From assembly GCF_018613235.1 (NCBI RefSeq), contig NZ_JAGGQP010000034.1:1-64000 (forward strand): a stretch of 64,000 nt of DNA, in the 5' to 3' direction. The notes under the pieces were generated by a model that was not told the origin of the DNA, made no database searches, and saw only the letters and a list, made by a program, of their open reading frames with translations. Positions 17,052 to 24,602 of this stretch are shown here, one piece after another. Position 1 is the stretch's first letter; each line of letters starts with the position of its first letter. The stretch comes from Bacillus sp. ISL-41. Lineage in GTDB: Bacteria > Bacillota > Bacilli > Bacillales > Cytobacillaceae. A program made the position numbers and the translations under genes.

Positions 17052-18488
17052 ATGAGGATCGGGAAAAATTCAGCTAATAGGAAACCATTATTGTTCCTAA
17101 TCATCCTAGCATTAATACTTGGGATTACCGCTGTCTACCAAATAAATAAGGAACTCCCCGAAGGCTTATCCTATGAAGGGGAAGTCCACCGCGTCAAGGA
17201 TGTCCGGTTTTTATCTGATTTAACCTACAAGGGGATGGACGGTGAAAAAAAGTACGAGCATGAAATATTCGATACGATCATCAAAAGGATTGGAGAAGCA
17301 GAAGAATTCATCGTCCTGGATATGTTTTTATTCAATGGCTATTACAAGGAGGACATGGGCTATCCGGAGATAAGCGAATCGATCAGTGATAAACTTATAG
17401 CCCAGAAGAAAAAGCATAAAAACCTTAAGATTGTTTTCATCACGGATGAAATTAATTTGACGTATGGATCCCATAAATCCGGTATTTTAAAGGAACTTCG
17501 GGAAAATGACATAAAAGTTATTTTCACCAATCTGGATCCATTGAGAGATTCCAATCCATTGTATACTGCTTTTTGGCGGGTTTTTCTCCAGTGGTTTGGA
17601 CAATCGGGGGAAGGCTGGATTCCGAATCCGATGGCAAAGAATGCACCTGATGTAACACTTCGCTCCTATCTTGAACTGCTGAACCTGAAGGCTAATCACA
17701 GGAAAGTATTCGTCACTGAAAAGACAGCAATCGTGGCATCCGCGAACCCGCATGATGCAAGTGGCTTCCACTCCAATATTGCCTTTGAAACGAGCGGAAA
17801 TATAATAGGAGACATTTTGGAGTCTGAGCAGGCAGTAATCGACTTCTCAGGCGGCGGCGACCTCCCTGATTACACACCTGTAAAAGAAAAAGGGGATATT
17901 AAGGTCCAGATTTTAACAGAAGGGAAAATCCTCAAGCATCTCCTGAACGAGTTGAAAAATACGGGGAAAGGCGATCATATTTGGATAGGCATGTTCTACC
18001 TTGCCGAAAGGAAAGTCATCGACGAGATTGACAAGGCCGCAGATCGGGGAGCGAAAATCAATATTATACTTGATCCTAATACCAATGCATTTGGCAACCA
18101 GAAATCAGGATTGCCCAACATTCCGGTATCAGAAGAAATAATGGAATTTGGCAGCGAAAATATCAAGATTAAGTGGTACAATGCTGGCCAGGAGCAATAT
18201 CATACAAAAATGATTTATTTTGACCGGGGAAATAACAGCGTAATACTGGGAGGGTCCGCCAACTTTACAAGAAGGAATCTCGATGATTTAAACCTTGAAA
18301 CCAACATCAAGATAGCGGCGGGACCTGATACTCAAGTCATCAAAGATGTTGACCAGTATTTCAACAGAATCTGGAATAATGACCGGGTAAAATATACACT
18401 GGATTATGAAGAAAATAAGGACAAGATGACGCCATTTAAATATGTAATCTATTGGATTCAAAGAATATTATGGTTTACAAGCTATTAA
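17052..18488 (+). CDS. membrane-anchored phospholipase D-family protein
   Basis: 478 residues: an N-terminal membrane segment (about 13-29, LLFLIILALILGITAVY), then two PLD halves. The second HKD motif is intact (H384, K386, D391 in YHTKMIYFD, followed by GGSANFTRRNL). The first is NHRKVFVTE, with H216 and K218 but Glu223 in place of Asp, and it lacks the usual GSxN companion (ASANPHD instead). The cardiolipin-synthase-like family joins or hydrolyses phosphodiesters; the reaction here is not clear. AAGGAGCCC precedes ATG 17052. A terminator follows. Confidence 0.85.
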   Translation: MRIGKNSANRKPLLFLIILALILGITAVYQINKELPEGLSYEGEVHRVKDVRFLSDLTYKGMDGEKKYEHEIFDTIIKRIGEAEEFIVLDMFLFNGYYKEDMGYPEISESISDKLIAQKKKHKNLKIVFITDEINLTYGSHKSGILKELRENDIKVIFTNLDPLRDSNPLYTAFWRVFLQWFGQSGEGWIPNPMAKNAPDVTLRSYLELLNLKANHRKVFVTEKTAIVASANPHDASGFHSNIAFETSGNIIGDILESEQAVIDFSGGGDLPDYTPVKEKGDIKVQILTEGKILKHLLNELKNTGKGDHIWIGMFYLAERKVIDEIDKAADRGAKINIILDPNTNAFGNQKSGLPNIPVSEEIMEFGSENIKIKWYNAGQEQYHTKMIYFDRGNNSVILGGSANFTRRNLDDLNLETNIKIAAGPDTQVIKDVDQYFNRIWNNDRVKYTLDYEENKDKMTPFKYVIYWIQRILWFTSY

Positions 18489-18491
18489 CAT

Positions 18492-18522
18492 AAAGGGCAT
18501 CCTACGTGGATGTCCTTTTTTA
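18492..18522 (+). terminator. rho-independent terminator
   Basis: AAGGGCATCC pairs with GGATGTCCTT around TACGT; six T in total follow the stem arm. Confidence 0.88.
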
Positions 18523-18680
18523 TGGTCTAAAATATTCATTCTCATTTACATTATCCTTAAGTACGATATTATTAAGGCGAAGGAAAATGGACTGCATTTA
18601 TAGAATTAGGATAAAAACCTGAGCGCAATATCAGAATATCTGCACTATAACTTATTACGCCAAGAAGATGGAGATTTTAG

Positions 18681-19985
18681 ATGAAGACTATATTATCAGC
18701 CATACAGTGGATGGCGTTTATCATTGCTGGTTCAATCGTTGCACCGATTGCGATCGCCGATTTATTCCAATTGAATGATTTAGAGACGACAGGGCTCGTT
18801 CAAAGGACAATGTTTGTTTTGGGCATTTCGAGTCTGCTGCAGGCCCTGTTCGGGCATCGTATGCCAATTAATGAGGGGCCGGCCGGACTATGGTGGGGTG
18901 TTTTTACTATATATGCAGGATTGAGTACGACACTGTTTTCCTCCAGCATTGAAACGCTGCAGGCTTTAGAAGGAGCCATGATCATCAGCGGTTTTGTATT
19001 CTTCCTGTTAAGTTTATTCAAACTTATCGATAGACTGGCTGTGTTATTCACACCTGTAGTCAGCGGAATATACTTACTATTGCTTGTCATTCAGCTCAGC
19101 GGATCCTTCCTGAATGGAATGGCTGGTCTTGGCGGAGGACAAAGCGAAGTCAGCCTCCCAATTGCGTTCTTCAGCTTTACTATGGTTGGGATCACTTTTT
19201 ATCTGACAAGGCATCATATTAAGTGGGTCAGCCAGTATGCCATTTTAATCAGCCTGGCCGCTGGCTGGGCGCTATTTGAAATTTTTGACCTGGGAAAAGC
19301 ATACGAACGATACGATGGAGCAAAGATCGCACTTCCGGAAGTTTTTGCATTCGGGAGGCCTGTTTTTGATTCAGGTTTAATTGTGACTTCTATTTTTATA
19401 ACGTTCCTGTTAATCACCAATATGTTAGCTAGCATAAGGGTTACTGGACAAGTTTTAAAGGACATGGGGGCAGATATTAAGGATTTCCGCTATCGTGCCA
19501 GTGGTTTTACAGCCGGAATCAATCAACTGCTTGGAGGGGTGTTCTCGGCGATTGGCTCTGTTCCAATCTCTGGCGCAGCAGGATTTATTTCAACTACTGG
19601 TATCACAAGGGTCCTGCCTTTTATCATCAGTTCTTTGTTGATCGTCCTTGCAAGTATGCTGCCACATGTAATGTCTGTGTTTGCGGCACTCCCTGCACCT
19701 GTAGGTTACTCCGTTACTTTTGTTATATTCGTAAATATGACCGGGATTGCATTCTCGGAATTTGATCGTGAGAACGATAAAAAAAGGATTCGGGTCGTTA
19801 TTGGAACCTCCCTCCTGGCCGGTGTAGGGGCAATGTTCATTCCGGGCGAGGCTTTTCGCAATATCCCGCCTGTCCTAGTTTCAATCCTCAATAATGGTCT
19901 AATCCTTGGCACGCTGATTGCTGTAGCCGTAGATCAATTCACACTTCAGCAAAAAAAGAGAATGGAGAGATTTAAGGATTGTTAG
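18681..19985 (+). CDS. NCS2-family purine/pyrimidine permease
   Basis: 434 residues with about 12-14 membrane segments, of the uracil/xanthine branch of NCS2 (UraA/PbuX fold). Characteristic points are the N-terminal pair of segments with GSIVAPIAIADLF, the NEGPAGLWWG stretch, and ASGFTAGINQLLGG followed by SGAAGFISTTGITR near residues 275-315. It should import a nucleobase with protons. It differs from the AzgA-type permease at 2687. Start ATG 18681 follows a weak AGATGGAGA site. Confidence 0.88.
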   Translation: MKTILSAIQWMAFIIAGSIVAPIAIADLFQLNDLETTGLVQRTMFVLGISSLLQALFGHRMPINEGPAGLWWGVFTIYAGLSTTLFSSSIETLQALEGAMIISGFVFFLLSLFKLIDRLAVLFTPVVSGIYLLLLVIQLSGSFLNGMAGLGGGQSEVSLPIAFFSFTMVGITFYLTRHHIKWVSQYAILISLAAGWALFEIFDLGKAYERYDGAKIALPEVFAFGRPVFDSGLIVTSIFITFLLITNMLASIRVTGQVLKDMGADIKDFRYRASGFTAGINQLLGGVFSAIGSVPISGAAGFISTTGITRVLPFIISSLLIVLASMLPHVMSVFAALPAPVGYSVTFVIFVNMTGIAFSEFDRENDKKRIRVVIGTSLLAGVGAMFIPGEAFRNIPPVLVSILNNGLILGTLIAVAVDQFTLQQKKRMERFKDC

Positions 19986-20062
19986 GCAAGTTGATTTGAG
20001 ACTGAAGAATAGTACGATAAAATAAAGGGTAGGATCAAATTAATCCTTAGGAGTGATATAAT

Positions 20063-20476
20063 ATGGCAATTAAAAATCCAAGCCGTGAAGAAATAGGCCA
20101 AATCCTTAAGAAGGCAAAAAGGATTGCAGTTGTCGGATTGAGCGATAATCCGCAGCGGACTTCCTATATGGTATCACAGGCAATGCAGGCAGCAGGCTAT
20201 GAAATCATCCCTGTCAATCCTACTGTTGATGAGGTTCTTGGAGTTAAAGCTGTTAAAACGCTAAAAGAAATCGAAGGGCACGTGGATATTGTCAATGTGT
20301 TCCGCCGTTCAGAATACTTGATGGAGGTTGCGAAAGAATTTGCCGAAATCGATGCGGATGTATACTGGGCGCAGCTCGGTCTTGAAGACGAGGAGGCCTA
20401 TAATTTCCTAAAAGAAAAAGGGTATACCGTGATCATGGACAGATGCATCAAGGTAGAACATGCTTTAACGAAATAA
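20063..20476 (+). CDS. yneT: CoA-binding-domain protein YneT
   Basis: 137 residues, a single Rossmann-like CoA-binding domain (succinyl-CoA synthetase alpha-subunit type): KRIAVVGLSDNPQRTSYMVS, PVNPTVDEVLG, VDIVNVFRRSEYL, WAQLGLEDEEA. It probably binds CoA or a nucleotide in the cytoplasm; the role is unknown. In B. subtilis the gene lies next to plsY (yneS) and parE; here three transporters or enzymes are interposed. TAGGAGTGAT precedes ATG 20063. Confidence 0.9.
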   Translation: MAIKNPSREEIGQILKKAKRIAVVGLSDNPQRTSYMVSQAMQAAGYEIIPVNPTVDEVLGVKAVKTLKEIEGHVDIVNVFRRSEYLMEVAKEFAEIDADVYWAQLGLEDEEAYNFLKEKGYTVIMDRCIKVEHALTK

Positions 20477-20481
20477 TATGC

Positions 20482-20512
20482 GCGTGAGGACTTATGTTCT
20501 CACGCTTTCCTT
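20482..20512 (+). terminator. yneT terminator
   Basis: GCGTGAG pairs with CTCACGC, followed by TTTCCTTTTG. Confidence 0.75.
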
Positions 20513-20577
20513 TTGTTTCGGCAAATTATCAGCCATAATAAAAGACAGTATAGTTATTGCAAGGCAGGGATTTTGAT

Positions 20578-21690
20578 ATGGAGTTTTTAAACAAAGAGCT
20601 GGCTCAAGAAATTGTAGACAGGACGATGGGGATCATCGGAAAGAATATCAATATAATGGATAACCGGGGCGTGATCATAGGATCAGGCGACCCAAAACGA
20701 ATAGATGATGTCCATGAGGGCGCGGTCATTGTAATCAAACAAGGCACGGGTTTTGAAATAACCGAAGAGGAGGCAATAAAGCTCCATGGAGTACGGCCTG
20801 GAATAAACCTGCCCATCTTTTTCGATGGCAAAATCATGGGTGTTATTGGTATAACTGGTTCCCCGGATGAAATAAGGAGTTTCGGTGAACTCGTTCGCAT
20901 GGCTGCTGAGCTAAGCCTTCAGCAAGCGGTTTTGATAAATGAAATCCAATGGGATGAAAGGCTGAAGGAGGAGCTCGTCAGCCAAATCATCCATTCTGAA
21001 GGCAAGCATGACTCGCTTTTCCTTGAAAGAGCTATGCGCCTGGGTATTGATCTTGAATTAGCCAGGACAGCAATCGTCATCATGACTCCTGACAGAAAGA
21101 AAACATTTGGCTACTTAAAAAGCCGGCTGAAGAAAGATGATTTATTACTGATGCAGCATGACAGGATCGTTGTTTTAAAAGTGGTTCCTCGTGACGACAT
21201 AGATCATTTCATTAAAAAAATAACAGAAGCATGGCTTAATGGTTTAAGAAAGAATGATAATATTCAAGTGAAAATCGGGGTTGGTCAATACCATGAAGGA
21301 TTGTCAGGGTTCACAGAGTCCTACAGGCAGGCGGTCCTCACACTGAATTCAGGGTTGAAATTGACCCCCCAGCATGACATTTACTTGTATGAAGATTATT
21401 ACCTCCCTGTATTTCTTTTAAGTGCTGCTAAAAAAGGGCTGGCGGAAGGGTTGCAGCCATTCTATAAAAATTTGAAAGAAAAGGATGTAAAGGGTGAGCT
21501 GACTGAATCTTTAAGAGCACTGATCGAAACAAACAGCGACATGAATAAGGCTTCACAGAAACTATTTGTTCACAGGAACACGCTTCGATACCGCCTTGAT
21601 AAAATCACAGAAATAACAGGAAAGGATCCACGCAAAACGACTGACCTGCTTCATCTGTATTTGTCGTTTCTTACTAATGAGCTGGAATGA
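20578..21690 (+). CDS. cdaR: CdaR-family sugar-diacid/glycerate regulator
   Basis: 370 residues. The N-terminal diacid-recognition domain (about 1-135, with QEIVDRTMGIIGKNINIMD and GVRPGINLPIFFDGKIMGVIG), a central GGDEF-like part and a C-terminal PucR helix-turn-helix (NKASQKLFVHRNTLRYRLDK) give the classical CdaR layout. It senses glycerate or sugar diacids and activates uptake genes. The permease and glycerate kinase genes follow directly. The start is ATG 20578; an in-frame TTG at 20557 has no good ribosome binding site. B. subtilis calls its homolog YsfB/CdaR. Confidence 0.92.
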   Translation: MEFLNKELAQEIVDRTMGIIGKNINIMDNRGVIIGSGDPKRIDDVHEGAVIVIKQGTGFEITEEEAIKLHGVRPGINLPIFFDGKIMGVIGITGSPDEIRSFGELVRMAAELSLQQAVLINEIQWDERLKEELVSQIIHSEGKHDSLFLERAMRLGIDLELARTAIVIMTPDRKKTFGYLKSRLKKDDLLLMQHDRIVVLKVVPRDDIDHFIKKITEAWLNGLRKNDNIQVKIGVGQYHEGLSGFTESYRQAVLTLNSGLKLTPQHDIYLYEDYYLPVFLLSAAKKGLAEGLQPFYKNLKEKDVKGELTESLRALIETNSDMNKASQKLFVHRNTLRYRLDKITEITGKDPRKTTDLLHLYLSFLTNELE

Positions 21691-21691
21691 A

Positions 21692-21707
21692 TTGTGCAAT
21701 TGCACAA
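21692..21707. promoter_or_regulatory. perfect 16-bp palindrome, candidate CdaR operator
   Basis: TTGTGCAATTGCACAA reads the same on both strands and starts two bases after the cdaR stop codon, about 28 bp before the best -35 of the permease gene. Its place suits an activator site; binding by CdaR is inference. Confidence 0.6.
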
Positions 21708-21708
21708 A

Positions 21709-21736
21709 AGATCTGTTCTATTACAGGTCTTTTTTT
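21709..21736 (+). terminator. cdaR terminator
   Basis: AGATCTGT pairs with ACAGGTCT and is followed by six or more T, between the palindrome and the permease promoter. Confidence 0.8.
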
Positions 21737-21776
21737 GATGGTTTGACTAATGCAATAAGAATAGATAGCGCTTACA
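21735..21776 (+). promoter_or_regulatory. candidate promoter and cre-like site of the glycerate permease
   Basis: TTGATG (21735-21740) and TAAGAAT (21756-21762) make a possible sigma-A promoter. AGATAGCGCTTACA (21763-21776) matches the CcpA cre consensus TGWAANCGNTNWCA at 12 of 14 positions and lies just downstream of the -10, a place that allows catabolite repression. Confidence 0.5.
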
Positions 21777-21810
21777 ATTGGGTTACAAAAAAGTTTGGGG
21801 AGGAATCACC

Positions 21811-23079
21811 GTGGATATTCAAGTAAGCGCTTTCGGCGCTATTGTAGCACTAGTAGTAGCTATTTTCCTTATTTTAAAGAAAGTTTCACCAGCATATGGA
21901 ATGATTGCCGGTGCTTTGATTGGTGGTCTTGTAGGCGGAGTTGATGTCACGAACACTGTTGCGTTGATGATGGAAGGGGCGAAGGGGATCATACCTGCAG
22001 TATTAAGAATCCTGGCTGCCGGTGTGCTTGCAGGCGTCCTGATTGAATCAGGTGCTGCTGCCGTAATCGCTGAAACAATTGTTAAGAAGGTCGGGGAAAC
22101 ACGAGCGTTGCTTGCACTGGCCATCGCGACAATGATTTTGACTACTGTTGGGGTATTCGTTGATGTTGCGGTTATCACTGTTGCGCCAATCGCATTGGCA
22201 ATTGCCAATAAAGCAGGTATTTCTAAAACAGCTATCCTGCTTGCGATGATTGGCGGCGGTAAGGCTGGTAATATTATGTCACCGAATCCGAATGCAATAG
22301 CTGCAGCGGATGCGTTCCAAATCCCATTGACTTCTGTAATGGCTGCTGGAATCATACCAGCTGTTTTCGGATTGACCGTTACGTATATTTTAGCAAAGAA
22401 GCTAGTCAATAAAGGTTCTATCGTTACAGCTCAAGAAAGTGAAACAACAGTTAAAGGGAAACTTCCGGCAGTAGTCCCAGCAATTGTCGCACCATTAGTA
22501 ACAATCATTCTGCTTGCACTAAGACCTTTGTTTGATATTAACATCGATCCTATGATCGCCCTGCCAGCAGGGGGGATCGCGGGAGCACTTGCTATGGGAC
22601 GAATCAGGCATATCAATGACTATGCGGTTGCAGGTCTCGGTAAAATGTCAGGTGTGGCTATTATGCTCCTTGGTACAGGTACACTAGCGGGAATTATCGC
22701 TAATTCAGGGTTAAAGGACGTTTTGATTAACAGCCTGGATGCACTTGGTCTTCCAGCATTCGTCCTGGCACCAGTATCGGGTATTTTCATGTCCGCTGCT
22801 ACTGCTTCGACAACTGCGGGAACAGCAGTTGCTTCCCAGGTATTCGGAACAACCATTTTGGAAATGGGTGTTACTGCATTAGCCGGTGCTGCCATGGTTC
22901 ACGCTGGTGCCACCGTACTTGACCACCTGCCACACGGAAGCTTTTTCCACGCAACAGGCGGAAGTGTCAACATGGAGATTAAAGAGCGTCTAAAATTGAT
23001 TCCTTACGAAACAGCAGTCGGTTTAACTCTTGCGATCGTATCGACATTAATCTTTGGTATCTTCAAGTTTTTCGGATAA
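21811..23079 (+). CDS. GntP-family glycerate/gluconate permease
   Basis: 422 residues with about 12 membrane segments and the GntP-type pattern: PAYGMIAGALIGGLVGG, GVLIESGAAAVIAETIVKKVG, TVGVFVDVAVITVAPIALAI, GGGKAGNIMSPNPNAIAAAD, and a HAGATVLDHLPHGSFFHATGG end. The context (cdaR upstream, glycerate kinase downstream) makes glycerate the likely substrate. The start is GTG 21811, seven bases after GGGGAGG; the in-frame upstream TTG at 21778 would bury that site. Confidence 0.9.
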   Translation: MDIQVSAFGAIVALVVAIFLILKKVSPAYGMIAGALIGGLVGGVDVTNTVALMMEGAKGIIPAVLRILAAGVLAGVLIESGAAAVIAETIVKKVGETRALLALAIATMILTTVGVFVDVAVITVAPIALAIANKAGISKTAILLAMIGGGKAGNIMSPNPNAIAAADAFQIPLTSVMAAGIIPAVFGLTVTYILAKKLVNKGSIVTAQESETTVKGKLPAVVPAIVAPLVTIILLALRPLFDINIDPMIALPAGGIAGALAMGRIRHINDYAVAGLGKMSGVAIMLLGTGTLAGIIANSGLKDVLINSLDALGLPAFVLAPVSGIFMSAATASTTAGTAVASQVFGTTILEMGVTALAGAAMVHAGATVLDHLPHGSFFHATGGSVNMEIKERLKLIPYETAVGLTLAIVSTLIFGIFKFFG

Positions 23080-23087
23080 ATAAAAAG

Positions 23088-23118
23088 GGTCTGGATTTTC
23101 AAAGAAGTCCAGACCTTT
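23088..23118 (+). terminator. terminator or attenuator between permease and glxK
   Basis: GGTCTGGA pairs with TCCAGACC, followed by TTTC. Read-through would still deliver glxK transcript; the intergenic gap is only 87 bp. Confidence 0.65.
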
Positions 23119-23166
23119 CATATCAAGTGTATTGATACTCCGTATATGATGAGAGGAGAAACGAGC

Positions 23167-24300
23167 ATGAAAATTGTGATTGCACCAGATTCTTTTAAAG
23201 AGAGCCTTACAGCGCTTGAAGTAGCTACAGCGATCGAAAATGGAATGAAAAAAATTCTTCCTGAGGCAAATTTCGTAAAAGTACCCATGGCAGACGGAGG
23301 CGAAGGAACTGTTCAATCCCTTGTTGACGCCACAGGCGGGAAAATAATCACGAAAACAGTAACTGGACCACTCGGTACTCCAGTTGATGCATTTTTTGGT
23401 ATATCCGGCGACGAAAAGACCGCGGTCATAGAGATGGCCGCGGCCTCAGGACTCCATCTTGTACCTCCCGGAGAACGAAACCCGCTGGTTACTACCACTC
23501 GGGGAACAGGCGAATTGATTGCTGCGGCTTTGGATTATGGTGTTGAACATATCATCATTGGGATTGGCGGGAGTGCCACTAATGATGGAGGTGCCGGCAT
23601 GGCAAGAGCCCTTGGGATCATGCTTCTGGATTCAGATGGAAGAGAAATTGGCGAAGGTGGAGGAGCTTTAGATTCTCTTGCTTCAGTCAACATGGATGGA
23701 ATAGATAAACGGCTGGAAACAGTAAAAATTGATGTTGCCTGCGACGTAGATAATCCATTAACAGGCTTGAGAGGCGCATCACATATATTCGGACCACAAA
23801 AGGGTGCAGTACCTGAGATGGTTGAAGTATTGGACAACAACCTCCACCATTTCGCTGAAATTCTCCGTACTGACCTTGGCAAAGATATCGAACCTGTTTC
23901 AGGCGCCGGAGCAGCAGGGGGACTTGGCGGCGGGTTGATGGCATTCCTGTCAGCCGAGTTAAAAAGAGGAGTTGACATTGTACTTGATGCTGCCAATCTT
24001 GAAACCCACATACTAGATGCTGATTTTGTCATTACTGGTGAAGGCAAGATTGATGGACAGACAATTTTCGGGAAAACTCCTATTGGCGTTGCCAAGACAG
24101 CGAAACGACATAATGTACCTGTCATTGCCATCGCAGGAAATGTAGCCTCGGACAGTGAGGTAGTCCACGAGCATGGGATCGACGCTGTGTTCAGCATAAT
24201 ACCAGGTGTTATTTCTCTAGATGACGCATTTAAAAACGCACACACATATGTCGAAAGAATGGCAGCAAATATCGCATCCGTAATCAAACTAAGCAAATAA
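23167..24300 (+). CDS. glxK: glycerate kinase
   Basis: 377 residues, the type I (GckA/GlxK) family. It phosphorylates glycerate with ATP, feeding it into glycolysis. Recognised parts are MKIVIAPDSFKESLTALEVA, the PMADGGEGTV loop near 42, GIGGSATNDGGAGMARALG near 140, GPQKGA near 217 and TGEGKIDGQTIFGKTPIGVA near 300. GAGAGGAGA precedes ATG 23167. It ends the cdaR-permease-glxK module and has a strong terminator. Confidence 0.95.
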   Translation: MKIVIAPDSFKESLTALEVATAIENGMKKILPEANFVKVPMADGGEGTVQSLVDATGGKIITKTVTGPLGTPVDAFFGISGDEKTAVIEMAAASGLHLVPPGERNPLVTTTRGTGELIAAALDYGVEHIIIGIGGSATNDGGAGMARALGIMLLDSDGREIGEGGGALDSLASVNMDGIDKRLETVKIDVACDVDNPLTGLRGASHIFGPQKGAVPEMVEVLDNNLHHFAEILRTDLGKDIEPVSGAGAAGGLGGGLMAFLSAELKRGVDIVLDAANLETHILDADFVITGEGKIDGQTIFGKTPIGVAKTAKRHNVPVIAIAGNVASDSEVVHEHGIDAVFSIIPGVISLDDAFKNAHTYVERMAANIASVIKLSK

Positions 24301-24316
24301 ACGAATAATAAATAAA

Positions 24317-24366
24317 CATGAAAACCGCGTGCTGCAAGATCAGCATCGCGGTTTTCATGTTTAAAA
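24317..24366. terminator. glxK terminator
   Basis: ACATGAAAACCGCG pairs with CGCGGTTTTCATGT, with an inner TGCTG/CAGCA helix. T-rich flanks follow. Confidence 0.85.
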
Positions 24367-24602
24367 AGGTTGGTAATAGAATAAATATAATTAAAACTTA
24401 TGTAAAAAATAAAAAAGCACCCTTAAGGTGGTTTTAGGTTTTAGGTTTTAGATATTTGTAATAAAGATATGTACATAGTAAAATGAATGATGGCAGTTAT
24501 TAGACAAGGTTTTACATGCACAAAGATTCTAATATAACAATAACACAAATTAAAGTTGTAGTCAAGTATAAGAGCAGAGCTTTGAGTTTGGGAGTGATTT
24601 TC

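Noticed and set aside
23535-24296. Long open frame on the minus strand inside glxK
   Set aside because: Shadow of a clear glycerate kinase; its composition is that of an antisense frame.
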